In this document: piece after piece, positions 36,515-46,216 of the stretch
Layout: every line of letters begins with the position of its first letter
Position numbering within the stretch: the first letter of the stretch is position 1
DNA from: Hyphomicrobiales bacterium
Lineage (GTDB): Bacteria; Pseudomonadota; Alphaproteobacteria; Rhizobiales; Xanthobacteraceae
Reading direction: 5' to 3'
Length of the DNA stretch: 64,000 nt
NCBI GenBank assembly: GCA_017305455.1
Contig: JAFKKO010000121.1
Location: 1 to 64,000, forward strand
The notes under the pieces: model-generated
Seen by the model: the letters and a program-made list of their open reading frames with translations, nothing else
Database searches by the model: none
What the model was told of the DNA's origin: nothing
Position numbers and translations under genes: made by a program

Positions 36515-37654
36515 CTTAACATCACTCTTGGGCTCGACCTTCGCTGGGGGTGATTTGTCGAACTGGCGGAATTCCCATGCATATCGAACCAGAGCGACGG
36601 CGCGATACAGCCCATGGACAAATTTTCCGTAAGGCATGGTCAGGAACAGGCTGAAAACGACGCCCAGATGGAGGGCAAGCAGTGTCCCCATGGCCGGAGT
36701 CGCGCGCAAGACCAGCAAGAGCAGGCCCGTCAGGCTGGTCAGAAACAGCATCGCAATGAACGCCGAATCCATGCCGAGACGCGCTTTATCGATCATCATC
36801 GGATCGCGCTGGAACTTGGCTTTCAACAGGCCAATCGGGCCAACGATAAGCCCGATGCCGCCGAGCGTGCCGAGCACCACAGGCAGATCGTACCAAGCAT
36901 AGGGAGCCTGTAATCCCAGCACGTAATGATAAAGCGTGGCAACGCAAGTCGCGGCAAAACACAACATGAAACCGTAGAATGTCAGGTGATGATAGAGCCT
37001 TCGCCGGTCGGTCGGCTTCTCGTCCTCATTGAAACAGCCTACGCCGCCGCCGTCGAGATAACGCAGCCGCAAGACATCGTGCAGAGCCGTAAACAGTGAT
37101 CGGCTGCCCAGCGGGGTGTTTGGGATGGAGCCGATATCCTTCCAGAAGGCTCGAAATCCCATGAATAAAGCGACCAGAACGTAGAGCGATATTGCGCCGA
37201 ACAGAGCGACCATCGCATTATGCGGCATCAGCCTGAAGAACGCACCTTCGCCGGTATGCGTTCCGAACACGACGGCCGGATCGTGCCATCCGACAAATCC
37301 ACCGATGAAAACAGCAATCGACAGAGCCGTAATGAGAGCAATGGCGAGGCCATTTCTCTCAAACAGGCCACGCGCGCATTGCGGCCACGCATAAGATTGA
37401 TACGATTCGGCTCTCACCTCAGCCATCACACGAGGAATGTTGACGTTGAATTCGTGTGGCGGCGAAAACTGGCAATCATGATAGCACGCGCCGCAGGCAT
37501 GGCAGAGATTGGCCAGGTAATTGAGATCCCCATCAGTGAATGACCGGCGCAACTCCATGGCAGGAAATACGGCACAAAGACCCTCGCAATAACGACACGA
37601 GTTGCAGATCGTCATGAGACGATCGGCTTCCTTGAGAGTCTCACTGCTGTGCAT
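36503..37654 (-). CDS. tcuB: TcuB-like membrane iron-sulfur/haem b electron-transfer protein
   Basis: Partner of the flavin dehydrogenase TcuA that returns its electrons to the quinone pool. Two cysteine clusters near the N-terminus, CNSCRYCEGLC and CHACGACYHDCQF, bind iron-sulfur centres. They are followed by about six hydrophobic segments with several His that could bind haem b. The length (383 residues from ATG 37654, or 398 from a TTG at 37699 with AGGA upstream) fits TcuB. It overlaps the tcuA end. Its own 3' end runs into the truncated cofE remnant. Confidence 0.85.
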   Translation of the reverse strand: MHSSETLKEADRLMTICNSCRYCEGLCAVFPAMELRRSFTDGDLNYLANLCHACGACYHDCQFSPPHEFNVNIPRVMAEVRAESYQSYAWPQCARGLFERNGLAIALITALSIAVFIGGFVGWHDPAVVFGTHTGEGAFFRLMPHNAMVALFGAISLYVLVALFMGFRAFWKDIGSIPNTPLGSRSLFTALHDVLRLRYLDGGGVGCFNEDEKPTDRRRLYHHLTFYGFMLCFAATCVATLYHYVLGLQAPYAWYDLPVVLGTLGGIGLIVGPIGLLKAKFQRDPMMIDKARLGMDSAFIAMLFLTSLTGLLLLVLRATPAMGTLLALHLGVVFSLFLTMPYGKFVHGLYRAVALVRYAWEFRQFDKSPPAKVEPKSDVKVAA

Positions 37655-39032
37655 GATCGGCCGCACCCTTTCCGGCAACGCGTCCAAAAACGCTTCCAAT
37701 GGTCATTCCTATGCCAGCGGCATAGCCCTGGCCGAGAACGTTGCCAGCCATGATTTCTCCGGCCGCGAACATGTTTGCGGCTGGCTGGCCATCCTGCATC
37801 ACGATCCGCGCCTCCTGATTCACCTTGGTGCCGAGATAAGTGAAGGTAATGCCCGGCCGCACGGGGAAGGCATAATATGGCGGAGTTTCAAGTCGCCGAG
37901 CCCAGTGGCTTTTCGCCGGGCTCAGCCCCTCGGTACGGCAATTGTCCAGGACGGTTGAATCGAAATCACCATCACGGACGCTGGCATTGAAGGTCGTCAC
38001 GGTGCGGCTCAGCGCCTGCGGGTCGAGATCGAGTTTTTCGGCAAGCTCGGAGATGCTCTGCGCCTCGATCGGCGGAAACAGCGAGGGCATGAAAAGCTTC
38101 AATGAGCGTGAATCAAAAATGATATAGGCGATCTGCTCGGGCTGAGCGGCCACGAGCCTGCCCCATATGGCGTATCGCTTGGGCCAGATATCCTCGCCCT
38201 CATCATAAAAGCGTTCGGCATTGCGATTCACGACAATGCCGAAAACAACGCAGTCCAGGCGGGTGATGATGCCACCGTCGAATTTCGGCGCGCGCGCGTC
38301 GATGGCCACCGCGTGGCATTGCGTGACATCCCCGGTTGGCTGCGCTCCCGCATCCAGCAAAAGCCGAAGAACGCCGCCGCGATTATACGGCGTGCCGCGA
38401 ATAAGGAAGTTGCTGGCGATCTCGCCCCAACCCTGCTTCAGCCAATCGATATTGGCTTCAAAGCCGCCGGCGGCCGCGATGAACGATCGCGCCGGCATGT
38501 TCTCCAAAGTCTCCCCCAGGCGAACGCGCGCAGCGCGGAACTGTCCGTCATCCAGTTCGAGCCCAACGACCTCGGCCTCGTAGTGAACTTCAACGCCAAG
38601 CGCTTCCGCCGTGCGATAGAGCGCATTCAGCATCGCGCGGCCGCCGCCGAGGAAGAAGGAATTAGTACGACCAAGACCCAGCGTGCCGCCAAGCGATGGC
38701 TGGAACCGGACGCCTTGTTCGGAGATCCAGTCGAGCATGCCCTTGGATTCGGAAATCATGAACCGAGCGAGGTCCTGATTGGTGTTGCCGCCCGTCACGC
38801 GAAGTAGATCCTCGAAAAACTCGTCCTCTGTGTAGGGGCCCGTCAAGGTCTCGGTGGCACTATCATGGGCGCACCGCATATTGCGAGTGTGGCGAGTGTT
38901 GCCACCGCGATAGAATTTTGGCGCCGCCTCCACGATACGGACAGTCGCTCCCTGCCGGCGCGCTGAAATGGCAGCGCAGAGCGCCGCATTGCCACCTCCA
39001 GCGATCAGGACATCGACAGTTTCCCAAGCCAT
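37641..39032 (-). CDS. tcuA: TcuA-like FAD-dependent dehydrogenase (tricarballylate dehydrogenase family)
   Basis: Flavoprotein of 463 residues of the fumarate reductase/succinate dehydrogenase superfamily. FAD binding shows in VDVLIAGGGNAALCAAISAR near residue 7 and in the late AAGEIMAGNVLGQGYAAGIG. TcuA oxidises tricarballylate to cis-aconitate, but homologues desaturate other acids and even steroids, so the substrate here is open. It is paired with tcuB and sits in the IclR/F420 operon. The family label rests on overall pattern and the tcuB neighbour. Confidence 0.82.
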   Translation of the reverse strand: MAWETVDVLIAGGGNAALCAAISARRQGATVRIVEAAPKFYRGGNTRHTRNMRCAHDSATETLTGPYTEDEFFEDLLRVTGGNTNQDLARFMISESKGMLDWISEQGVRFQPSLGGTLGLGRTNSFFLGGGRAMLNALYRTAEALGVEVHYEAEVVGLELDDGQFRAARVRLGETLENMPARSFIAAAGGFEANIDWLKQGWGEIASNFLIRGTPYNRGGVLRLLLDAGAQPTGDVTQCHAVAIDARAPKFDGGIITRLDCVVFGIVVNRNAERFYDEGEDIWPKRYAIWGRLVAAQPEQIAYIIFDSRSLKLFMPSLFPPIEAQSISELAEKLDLDPQALSRTVTTFNASVRDGDFDSTVLDNCRTEGLSPAKSHWARRLETPPYYAFPVRPGITFTYLGTKVNQEARIVMQDGQPAANMFAAGEIMAGNVLGQGYAAGIGMTIGSVFGRVAGKGAADHAQQ

Positions 39033-39104
39033 AAAAGGTCTTCCACCGAGGACAAGAAATTCGGAAGCGCGTCAAACAATGATCGGGACGCGCCGTTGAA
39101 CGGA

Positions 39105-39758
39105 TCAATCCAGGCCGGTGATACGAATGCCCGCACCAGCCACCTTGTATCGGCGATTAATACCGATCAGGATCGACGTCAGCGCTTCCGCCGCGATGGA
39201 ATTGGCCAGCACGCCGCCATCCACGCCTCGCGTTGCCACTTCGCCCGCAAGACCAACGATCAGCGCCCGCGCATCCGGATCATCGCCAAAAACCAGGACG
39301 TCGCATTCCGCGCGCCCACCCTGATGCAGTTTCGCGGCTCCAACATTGTGGAAGGCCGATACGACGCGGACCTCATCGCCGACGATATTTTTTGCTTGAC
39401 GTGCGGCAGAGCCATCCGCCGGAAGCTGCACCGTCGAAACCTTTGGCGGAACAAGAGGCACCACCGCGTAAACCAAAATCTTGCCCGAGAGAACGGGCTT
39501 GATCTCGTGCAGCGTTTCCGCGTGGCTTGCATACGGCACGGCGACGACGACGACATCGGCATTCTTGGCGGCATCCACATAGCCGAAACCAGCAGCATCA
39601 TGACCGACGGTCTGCGCCATCGCTTCGGCCTTGTCGGGCGAACGCGATCCGATCAGCACTTTATAGCCTGCGGCAGCCCACTTCTTTGCCAGTCCGGAGC
39701 CAAGGTCGCCTGTCCCGCCGATGATGGCGATGACCGGCTTGTTTTCACCGTCACCCAT
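39105..39758 (-). CDS. F420H2:NADP+ oxidoreductase (Fno/NpdG-like)
   Basis: Rossmann-type enzyme of 217 residues that exchanges hydride between NADPH and coenzyme F420. The NADP-binding glycine motif is IIGGTGDLGSGLAKKWAAAG near residue 12, followed by LIGSRSPDKA whose Ser-Arg favours NADP. VVVVAVPYASHAETL, VVPLVPPK and VVSAFHNVGAAKL are typical of Fno. It would keep F420 reduced for the LLM oxidoreductase two genes upstream, or reoxidise it. It overlaps the CoA-transferase stop by 1 nt. Confidence 0.87.
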   Translation of the reverse strand: MGDGENKPVIAIIGGTGDLGSGLAKKWAAAGYKVLIGSRSPDKAEAMAQTVGHDAAGFGYVDAAKNADVVVVAVPYASHAETLHEIKPVLSGKILVYAVVPLVPPKVSTVQLPADGSAARQAKNIVGDEVRVVSAFHNVGAAKLHQGGRAECDVLVFGDDPDARALIVGLAGEVATRGVDGGVLANSIAAEALTSILIGINRRYKVAGAGIRITGLD

Positions 39759-40981
39759 CAGATCACCTTGCTGTTGCGAAGATCGCGAATCTCGTCGTCG
39801 GTCTTGCCCAGAAGGCCCGTGAGCACATCGTCGGTGTGCTCGCCCAGTGCTGGAGGCGCTTTCCGATAGGCTGGCGGCGTCTCTGTCAGACGCAACGGGC
39901 TCGCCAAGGTGGGCACCATTGCCCCGTCACCGCGCGGGACAAGATGATACATCTGACGATGCACGACCTGCGGGTTCTCAAAGACTTGTTTGTAGTTATT
40001 GATCGGACCGCACGGCACATCAGCAGCTTCCAGGCATTCAAGCCAATGCTGGGATGTCCGTTCACTCATGGAGCGCGCGATCTCAGGCAATAGAATCTCA
40101 CGATTGACGATTCTGTTGCTCGCCGTTGCGAAACGCTCATCTGCGGCGAGATCCGGTCGTTCCATCACCTGGCAATAGCGCTGCCACTGCCGATCGTTTC
40201 CAACGGCGATGATAACGTGACCATCCGCCGTTGCGAAAGGCTGATACGGAACAACGGCTGCATGTGCATTCCCAAATCGTTTGGGAATGTTTCCGGTCAT
40301 CAGGTAAGCGAGCGCCTGATTGCTACCCATCGCGACGGTGCAATCAAGCAGAGCCATATCGATGTATTGCCCCTTGCCGCTTTGCTGACGATACATCAAG
40401 GCGGACAGGATCGCGATCGTGGCATACATCCCCGTCATGATGTCGGAAAGCGCCATCCCGACCTTCTGCGGTCCGCCGCCGGGAAGATCGTCCCGCTCGC
40501 CAGTAATACTCATGATGCCGCCCATGCCCTGAAAGACAAAGTCATAACCGGGCTTCTCGGCATACGGACCATCCTGGCCGTAGCCCGTAATCGAGCAATA
40601 AACAATCGACGGGTTGACCGCACGGATGGATTCGTAATCCAGGTTGTATCGCTTGAGGTCACCGTTCTTGTAGTTCTCGATAAAAACGTCGGCCGTCTTC
40701 GCCAACTCGCGCACTAGCGACTGGCCTTCAGGCGTGGCGATGTTGATCGTCACCGACTTCTTGTTACGGTTGGCAGACGCGTAATAGCCGGAGTCTCGGG
40801 TATCGTTGCCGGCAGAATCCTTGATCCACGGAGGGCCCCATCCCCGCGTATCATCGCCAACATCAGGCCGTTCGACCTTGATGACGTCAGCTCCGAGATC
40901 GGCAAGATTCTGCGTACACCATGGGCCTGCCAGAATGCGCGAGAGATCCAGCACCCTGATGTGCGACAGCGCTCCGTTCAT
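39758..40981 (-). CDS. CaiB/BaiF family (class III) CoA-transferase
   Basis: Enzyme of 407 residues that moves CoA between carboxylic acids through an aspartyl-CoA intermediate. The N-terminal VLDLSRILAGPWCTQNLADLGADVIKVE pattern and the catalytic Asp in KVGMALSDIMTGMYA define family III. GNDRQWQRYCQVM lies in the second domain. It probably activates the imported acid to its CoA ester, with succinyl-CoA or a product CoA as donor. It lies between the F420-dependent oxidoreductase and Fno genes. Confidence 0.85.
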   Translation of the reverse strand: MNGALSHIRVLDLSRILAGPWCTQNLADLGADVIKVERPDVGDDTRGWGPPWIKDSAGNDTRDSGYYASANRNKKSVTINIATPEGQSLVRELAKTADVFIENYKNGDLKRYNLDYESIRAVNPSIVYCSITGYGQDGPYAEKPGYDFVFQGMGGIMSITGERDDLPGGGPQKVGMALSDIMTGMYATIAILSALMYRQQSGKGQYIDMALLDCTVAMGSNQALAYLMTGNIPKRFGNAHAAVVPYQPFATADGHVIIAVGNDRQWQRYCQVMERPDLAADERFATASNRIVNREILLPEIARSMSERTSQHWLECLEAADVPCGPINNYKQVFENPQVVHRQMYHLVPRGDGAMVPTLASPLRLTETPPAYRKAPPALGEHTDDVLTGLLGKTDDEIRDLRNSKVI

Positions 40982-41049
40982 AACCGTATCCTTCTTTGAT
41001 GCAGCGGCGGCGCCCCGCAGGGCGCCTGCCTTTATCTTATGTATGTGGG

Positions 41050-42108
41050 CTAGCCTGCTTGAACGCGCTTGATCATGGTCTTCATCAATTCCGCGTCCTT
41101 CTCGTTTTCGACAGGAATGCTGAAGCCCACATGGGACAAGACGCCACTGAAGCGATCCACGATCTTGTCCGCGATTTCATCGTAAAGGCCGACCACCGCA
41201 TAGGTGTTGAGCATTTCATCGTCGATGTGGCCCGGCATCTCTTCCCAACGCTGTTCGCGCGACAGAATGCTCAAACGATCAGCCAGATCGCCGAGTCCCC
41301 AGATTTCGAAGGCGGGACGGTAGGCCGGTGTCGACGCGTAGAAGGCGACGCGCGCCCGCACGTCGCGAATCTTCTTTTCGAGCGTCTCTTCATCGGGGCC
41401 CGTCGCCACCAGCGGCTTCATCGCGATCGCAATGCCGCTCGGATCGCGTCCGGTCTTGGCCGCGCCATTCTGGAACGAAGGCATCAAAACCTCGCGGATA
41501 TAGCGTGGCGTGCACATCGGATGAGGGCGCAAGCCGTCAGCGACCTCACCGGCGACCTGAGCCATATAGGTATTGACCGCAGCGATATGGATCGGCGGCG
41601 GTGCGAACTCGATCGGACCCGGATCGAACAGCGGCACCATCAGGTTAAGTTTGTAGCGATCGCTCTCGTAGTTCAGCTTGGTGCCATTCTGCCAGCAATC
41701 CCAGAAAGCACGCACCGCGCCGATGTAGTCCCGCATCCACGGGCCGGCCGGCGTAAACGGAATGCCGAAACGCCGCACGATATGCGCCTTCACCTGCGGA
41801 CCGAGACCGAGAGTGAACCGTCCACGCGACAGCGCCTGAAGACGCCAGGCGGCCATTGCCGTCGTGTACGGAGCTCGCGCGAACGCGATCGCAACCGATG
41901 TCGCGATCTGCAGATTGGTCGTCGCATCGGCAGCGAGCGCCATCATGATATAGGAATCGTCCTTGGTTTCCGTCGAAACCACCCCGTCGAATCCGAGAGA
42001 CTCGATCAGCTTCGCTTTTTCCGTAGCCTTTGTAATGTCGAACGGAACATCCGGCTCACGCAGGCCCGGATCGGTTTTGCCGAGATTAAGCTCGGTATAG
42101 ATTTGCAT
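41050..42108 (-). CDS. F420-dependent luciferase-like (LLM) oxidoreductase
   Basis: TIM-barrel flavin/deazaflavin oxidoreductase of 352 residues. Family features are AEKAKLIESLGFDGVVSTETKDD at the start, IATSVAIAFARAPYTTAMAAW, then LSRGRFTLGLGPQVKAHIVRRFG, which shapes the F420 phosphate and headgroup site. The closest known subgroup is the actinobacterial F420-dependent type rather than the FMN monooxygenases. The F420 assignment is strengthened by cofC, cofD, fbiC and fno in the same operon. It most likely carries out a hydride transfer on the pathway substrate; which bond is unknown. Confidence 0.82.
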   Translation of the reverse strand: MQIYTELNLGKTDPGLREPDVPFDITKATEKAKLIESLGFDGVVSTETKDDSYIMMALAADATTNLQIATSVAIAFARAPYTTAMAAWRLQALSRGRFTLGLGPQVKAHIVRRFGIPFTPAGPWMRDYIGAVRAFWDCWQNGTKLNYESDRYKLNLMVPLFDPGPIEFAPPPIHIAAVNTYMAQVAGEVADGLRPHPMCTPRYIREVLMPSFQNGAAKTGRDPSGIAIAMKPLVATGPDEETLEKKIRDVRARVAFYASTPAYRPAFEIWGLGDLADRLSILSREQRWEEMPGHIDDEMLNTYAVVGLYDEIADKIVDRFSGVLSHVGFSIPVENEKDAELMKTMIKRVQAG

Positions 42109-42219
42109 TCCAATCTCCCTTTAGTGATTCATGCCTGTCAGCGTTTTGCAGCGGCACTGACGAGCCGGATGCCGCCGACCAGCCAAGGTCGGACAACATC
42201 ACAAACCTCATCTCGAGGC

Positions 42220-43728
42220 TCATTCCTCCACGAACACCTCTTCGCGCTTCTGTTTGATTGCCGGCAGAACGGTCAAAATCAGAACAATGGCACAGATGGC
42301 GAGCAGCGCTGCTGAAAGAGGACGCGTGACGAAGACGCTGATGTCACCGCGCGACAGCATGATGGCTCGTCGCAGGTTTTCTTCCATCATCGGCCCAAGC
42401 ACCATGCCCAGCAACAAGGGTGCCGGTTCGAAATCGTTCTTCGCCAGCCAATAACCAAACAGACCAAAGGCGCCCGCAATCAACACATCGACCGACGAGG
42501 TGCCGATCGAGTAAACGCCAATGGCGCAGAAGACCACAATCGCCGGAAACAGGATGCGATACGGCACTCGCAGCAACCGAACCCAAATGCCAACCATTGG
42601 CAGATTGATGATCAGCAGCATCAAATTTCCAAGCCACATGGAAACAATGACGCCCCATACGAGCTCGGGCTGGCTCTGCATGATGCGCGGGCCCGGCACG
42701 ATTCCCTGTATCATCATGGCGCCGATCAAAAGCGCCATCACCGCATTTGCCGGAATTCCGAGCGTCAAAAGCGGAATGAAGGACGTCTGTGCAGCAGCGT
42801 TGTTAGCACTCTCCGGCCCCGCAACGCCTTCGATCGCGCCTCTGCCGAAACGCTCCGGGTGCTTGGAAAGCTTCTTCTCCAGCGTGTAGGACGCAAAGGA
42901 GGAAATAACCGCTCCACCACCCGGCAAGATACCGAGAGCCGAACCGAGACCGGTCCCGCGCAGAATGGCCGGCCAAGATGCACGAAGATCCTCTCGTGTC
43001 GGCATCAATCCGGTAATTTTATCCTGCACGAGTTTGCGATCTTCGCTCGTCCGGCTTTCCAGATTACGGATGATTTCGGCAAAACCAAACAGACCGAGCG
43101 CCACCGTTGCAAAGCTCAATCCATCCGACAACTCCCCGATGCCAAATGACATTCGCGGAACGTTGGTCTCCATATCGTAGCCAATGGCCGCCAACAGAAG
43201 GCCAAGAACAATCATCGCCACGGCCTTGAGAACCGATCCTCGTGCCAGGGCCACAGCCAGGACCAAACCCAACGTCATCAACGAGAAGTATTCCGCCGGC
43301 CCAAAGGCCAAAGCGAGATTCATAAGCGGAACGCTCAACGCCGCAATTAGGACCGTCGCAACACAACCAGCAAAGAACGAGCCGATGGCGGCAATGGCGA
43401 GCGCAGGACCGGCCCTCCCCTGACGTGCCATTTGGAATCCGTCCAGCGCCGTAACAACCGATGTTGCTTCGCCGGGAATATTGACGAGGATCGATGTCGT
43501 CGACCCGCCATACTGGGCGCCGTAGTAAATTCCCGCCAGCATGATGATGGCGCCAGTCGGGTGCATGCCGAATGTGACCGGAAGAAGCATCGCAACGGTC
43601 GCGATCGTGCCGACACCGGGAAGCACTCCCACCAGCGTGCCGACCAACGCTCCGACCAAGCACAGAAGCAGATTGTTCGGCGATACGGCAACCTGCAGCC
43701 CGATTACGAGATTAGAAAGGACGTCCAT
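42220..43728 (-). CDS. tctA: Tripartite tricarboxylate transporter permease TctA
   Basis: Large membrane subunit of about 502 residues with around twelve hydrophobic segments. TctA signatures are GALVGTLVGVLPGVG near the N-terminus, GIYYGAQYGGSTTSILVNIPGE and the second-half ILPGGGAVISSFASY. It takes substrate from the TctC binding protein, driven by ion gradients. A GTG at 43731 is directly followed by ATG 43728, which has GGGGTGAG upstream. Its start abuts the tctB stop. Confidence 0.92.
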   Translation of the reverse strand: MDVLSNLVIGLQVAVSPNNLLLCLVGALVGTLVGVLPGVGTIATVAMLLPVTFGMHPTGAIIMLAGIYYGAQYGGSTTSILVNIPGEATSVVTALDGFQMARQGRAGPALAIAAIGSFFAGCVATVLIAALSVPLMNLALAFGPAEYFSLMTLGLVLAVALARGSVLKAVAMIVLGLLLAAIGYDMETNVPRMSFGIGELSDGLSFATVALGLFGFAEIIRNLESRTSEDRKLVQDKITGLMPTREDLRASWPAILRGTGLGSALGILPGGGAVISSFASYTLEKKLSKHPERFGRGAIEGVAGPESANNAAAQTSFIPLLTLGIPANAVMALLIGAMMIQGIVPGPRIMQSQPELVWGVIVSMWLGNLMLLIINLPMVGIWVRLLRVPYRILFPAIVVFCAIGVYSIGTSSVDVLIAGAFGLFGYWLAKNDFEPAPLLLGMVLGPMMEENLRRAIMLSRGDISVFVTRPLSAALLAICAIVLILTVLPAIKQKREEVFVEE

Positions 43729-43731
43729 CAC

Positions 43732-44208
43732 TCACCCCGCGATCCGGGGAAGCAATCGGAAAGGCAGCCCCAACCCATAAACAAAGAGCAGACAACAAAA
43801 CGTGGTAACGACGACTGATGCCGGAATCGTTTCCCTCCAGCGCGTTTCAGCAGAGCCAAGCGCAGCCGTCAGGAATGATGCCATCGACGCGATGATCAAG
43901 CCTGCCGGATCAATGCACAATGCGAAAAGGACCAAGGCTGCAGCAATGAAAATCATTCCACGAAACGAAGGCTGGTCGAGCGACGCTCCCCGCTTCATGA
44001 GACCGATGCCAAGAATTGCCGCACCAAGCAAAAGCAGAATTACGGAATAGAGCGTGGGCACAGTTCCGGCGCCAAGGGAGAATCCCCGGATGCCCGGCAG
44101 ATTGCGCAGCTCCCATAAGGTGCCGCAGGCAATGACCATCAGCACAATTCCGCTATAGAACTCGCGCGGCCCCTTTATCAAACCTGCTCGCTCTGAACCT
44201 GCGGCCAT
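43732..44208 (-). CDS. tctB: Tripartite tricarboxylate transporter small permease TctB
   Basis: Membrane protein of 158 residues with four hydrophobic segments. It contains the TctB patterns REFYSGIVLMVIACG and SLGAGTVPTLYSVILLLLG. It is the small membrane subunit of the transporter, between tctC and tctA and touching the latter. Conservation is low in this family, so the assignment relies on topology and position. Confidence 0.87.
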   Translation of the reverse strand: MAAGSERAGLIKGPREFYSGIVLMVIACGTLWELRNLPGIRGFSLGAGTVPTLYSVILLLLGAAILGIGLMKRGASLDQPSFRGMIFIAAALVLFALCIDPAGLIIASMASFLTAALGSAETRWRETIPASVVVTTFCCLLFVYGLGLPFRLLPRIAG

Positions 44209-44285
44209 TCTTATCTCCCCGAACCCACGCTATGGCGGCCCAGCAAGCCGGCTGGACCGCCTTATTGAAATCAATCGGGCAACGG

Positions 44286-45251
44286 CTATTGCCGCTCAAT
44301 ACCGGCGTCGTCCACGACCTTCCGCCATTTCTTCAGTTCGGCCTTGACGAACTTGGTGAAGTCATCAGCCGTGAGATCGCCCGGCGTGGCTCCCAGCGCG
44401 ACAAACTTTTCCTGGATGTCCTTGCGCGCAAGTACTTCGGCCATCGCCTTGGCGAGTTCCTTTTGAACCGCAGAGCCTTCCGCGGCGGGCATGAACAGAC
44501 CGAACCACGCCTTCGCCTCATAGCCGGGTAGATTGGCAGCTTCCGCAATGGTCGGAACGTCCGGCAGCAACTTGGAACGCTCGGCGCTGGTCACGGCAAG
44601 GATGCGCACGCGAGCGCCCTCCGCCACGGGAAGAACCGTCGGCAGCGAGTCGAACATCATCGGCAGATGGCCCGCCACCACGTCATTCATCGCGGGAGCC
44701 GCGCCCTTGTAAGGAATATGGACGATGTTCACGCCCGCCATGTGCTTGAACAGTTCGCCGGCAAGATGGTTAGCGCCGCCGAACGAGCCGAAGGACAGCT
44801 TGCCCGGATCCTTCTTCGCTATGGCGATCAACTCAGCGACTGTTTTGGCTTCGAAACTGGGATTAACGACCAGCGCGTTCGGCACGGTGGCGGCAAGACC
44901 GATCGCCGTGAAATCCTTTTCGGTGTCATAAGGCAGCTTCTTGAAAAGCGCCGGCGTGATGACCTGGTGCGTGGCATTGAACAAGAGCGTGGAGCCATCC
45001 GGCGCGGCGCGGGCGACCTGCTCAGCACCAACCGTGGCGTTGGCACCGGGGCGGTTTTCAACGAAGACCGTGCGCTTCAGATTTTCCGAGAGGCCCTGCG
45101 CGATATAGCGAGCCAGAACGTCCGTCGGCCCACCCGGCGGGAAGGGAACGACAATCCTGATCTGCTGCGGCAGATTTTGTGCGGACGCCAATTGGACGCT
45201 GGCCATCAGCATCGCGATACAGGTTACGAACCGGCCTATTCCACGTTTCAT
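44286..45251 (-). CDS. tctC: Tripartite tricarboxylate transporter substrate-binding protein TctC (Bug family)
   Basis: Periplasmic binding protein of 321 residues with a signal peptide cleaved near LASAQ. Bug-family motifs include IRIVVPFPPGGPTDVLARYIA, VFVENRPGANATVGAEQVA and HIPYKGAAPAMNDVVAGHLPMMFD. Bug proteins bind carboxylates or amides through water molecules, so the ligand cannot be predicted; the linked pathway suggests an acid that is then converted to a CoA ester. It follows the enoyl-CoA hydratase gene at a 36-bp distance. Confidence 0.92.
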   Translation of the reverse strand: MKRGIGRFVTCIAMLMASVQLASAQNLPQQIRIVVPFPPGGPTDVLARYIAQGLSENLKRTVFVENRPGANATVGAEQVARAAPDGSTLLFNATHQVITPALFKKLPYDTEKDFTAIGLAATVPNALVVNPSFEAKTVAELIAIAKKDPGKLSFGSFGGANHLAGELFKHMAGVNIVHIPYKGAAPAMNDVVAGHLPMMFDSLPTVLPVAEGARVRILAVTSAERSKLLPDVPTIAEAANLPGYEAKAWFGLFMPAAEGSAVQKELAKAMAEVLARKDIQEKFVALGATPGDLTADDFTKFVKAELKKWRKVVDDAGIERQ

Positions 45252-45287
45252 TGTTAATTCTCCTCCATGCCCGATATGTTTGTAAGA

Positions 45288-46067
45288 TTATCGCCCCAGC
45301 CAGACTGGCTTCCGCCGCTCGGAAAAGGCCTTCGGCCCTTCCAGGGCGTCGGCGCTTCCATAAAGAGTCTGAGCAACTGGGAGATTTCGTTGCGCGCGAT
45401 ACAGCGTCTCGAGATCGGCGCAGTCGAGACCGCGATACGCGATATGTTTGGCGGCGCGGACGGCGAGCGGCGAATTGGCAAGAATCTCGTGAGCAAGATT
45501 CTTTGCCCGCTCAAGGCACTCGCCTCGCGGGGTGACCTCGTTCACGAAACCAAGCCGAAAGCCCTCCTCCGCGGTCACGGAACGCCCGGTCAAGATCATC
45601 GACATCGCTTGCTTGACGGGAATCTGACGCGTCAGCCGCAGCAGTCCGCCAGCCGTGGCGGCCAACCCGACGCGCGGTTCAGGCAAGCCGAAGCTCGCAT
45701 TCTCGGCGGCAATGATGATGTCGCAGGCCAGCGCAATCTCGAATCCGCCGCCGAGAGCCAGACCGTTCACTGCGGCAATCACCGGCTTGTCGAGATCGAA
45801 GCGTGCCGTCAAACCACCGAAGCCAGTCGGTGGCACCGTCGCGTCGTTCCCCTTAGCGAGATACTTGAGATCGTTGCCGGCGGAAAAAGCCTTTTCTCCT
45901 GCACCAGTAACAATGCAAACCCAAAGATCCGGGTTCATTGAAAAGTCATCGAAGACTTTCTCAAGCTCTAGATTCGCCGGGCGATGAAGCGCATTCATCA
46001 CTTCCGGCCTATCGAGAGTTACGAGGAGAAGGTGTCCATCCCTCTCAACTCGACAAAACTCCGACAT
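45288..46067 (-). CDS. Enoyl-CoA hydratase/isomerase family protein
   Basis: Crotonase-fold enzyme of 259 residues and first gene of the long minus-strand operon. The oxyanion-hole regions FSAGNDLKYL and ALGGGFEIALACDIIIA are present. The Glu in FGLPEPRVGLAATAGG occupies a usual catalytic position, while the first catalytic Glu position of canonical hydratases lies in EIALACD. ATG 46067 is chosen for its GGGAG ribosome site; a longer frame from 46139 would run through the operator palindrome. It probably hydrates an unsaturated CoA ester before retro-aldol cleavage. Confidence 0.85.
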   Translation of the reverse strand: MSEFCRVERDGHLLLVTLDRPEVMNALHRPANLELEKVFDDFSMNPDLWVCIVTGAGEKAFSAGNDLKYLAKGNDATVPPTGFGGLTARFDLDKPVIAAVNGLALGGGFEIALACDIIIAAENASFGLPEPRVGLAATAGGLLRLTRQIPVKQAMSMILTGRSVTAEEGFRLGFVNEVTPRGECLERAKNLAHEILANSPLAVRAAKHIAYRGLDCADLETLYRAQRNLPVAQTLYGSADALEGPKAFSERRKPVWLGR

Positions 46068-46120
46068 CCCACACTCCCTGCCGTGCCAAGCCTCAAAGAT
46101 CGGACAAAGCACTTTCAGCT

Positions 46121-46148
46121 GTTCTGTCTGACAGAACACATGTTCTGT
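46121..46148. promoter_or_regulatory. IclR-family operator in front of the minus-strand operon
   Basis: Perfect palindrome GTTCTGT-CTG-ACAGAAC at 46121-46137, followed by a further half-site GTTCTGT at 46142-46148, exactly 21 bp (two helical turns) from the first half. It lies 54 bp upstream of the hydratase start. TATAAA on the minus strand at 46151-46156 could be a -10 element, so a protein bound here would meet the transcription start. Confidence 0.7.
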
Positions 46149-46216
46149 ATTTTATAGATTGAGTCGACTTTGGCTTCCGAGTCAACTCCCAGAGCCGGAC
46201 TTTCGGACAGCAGCGA

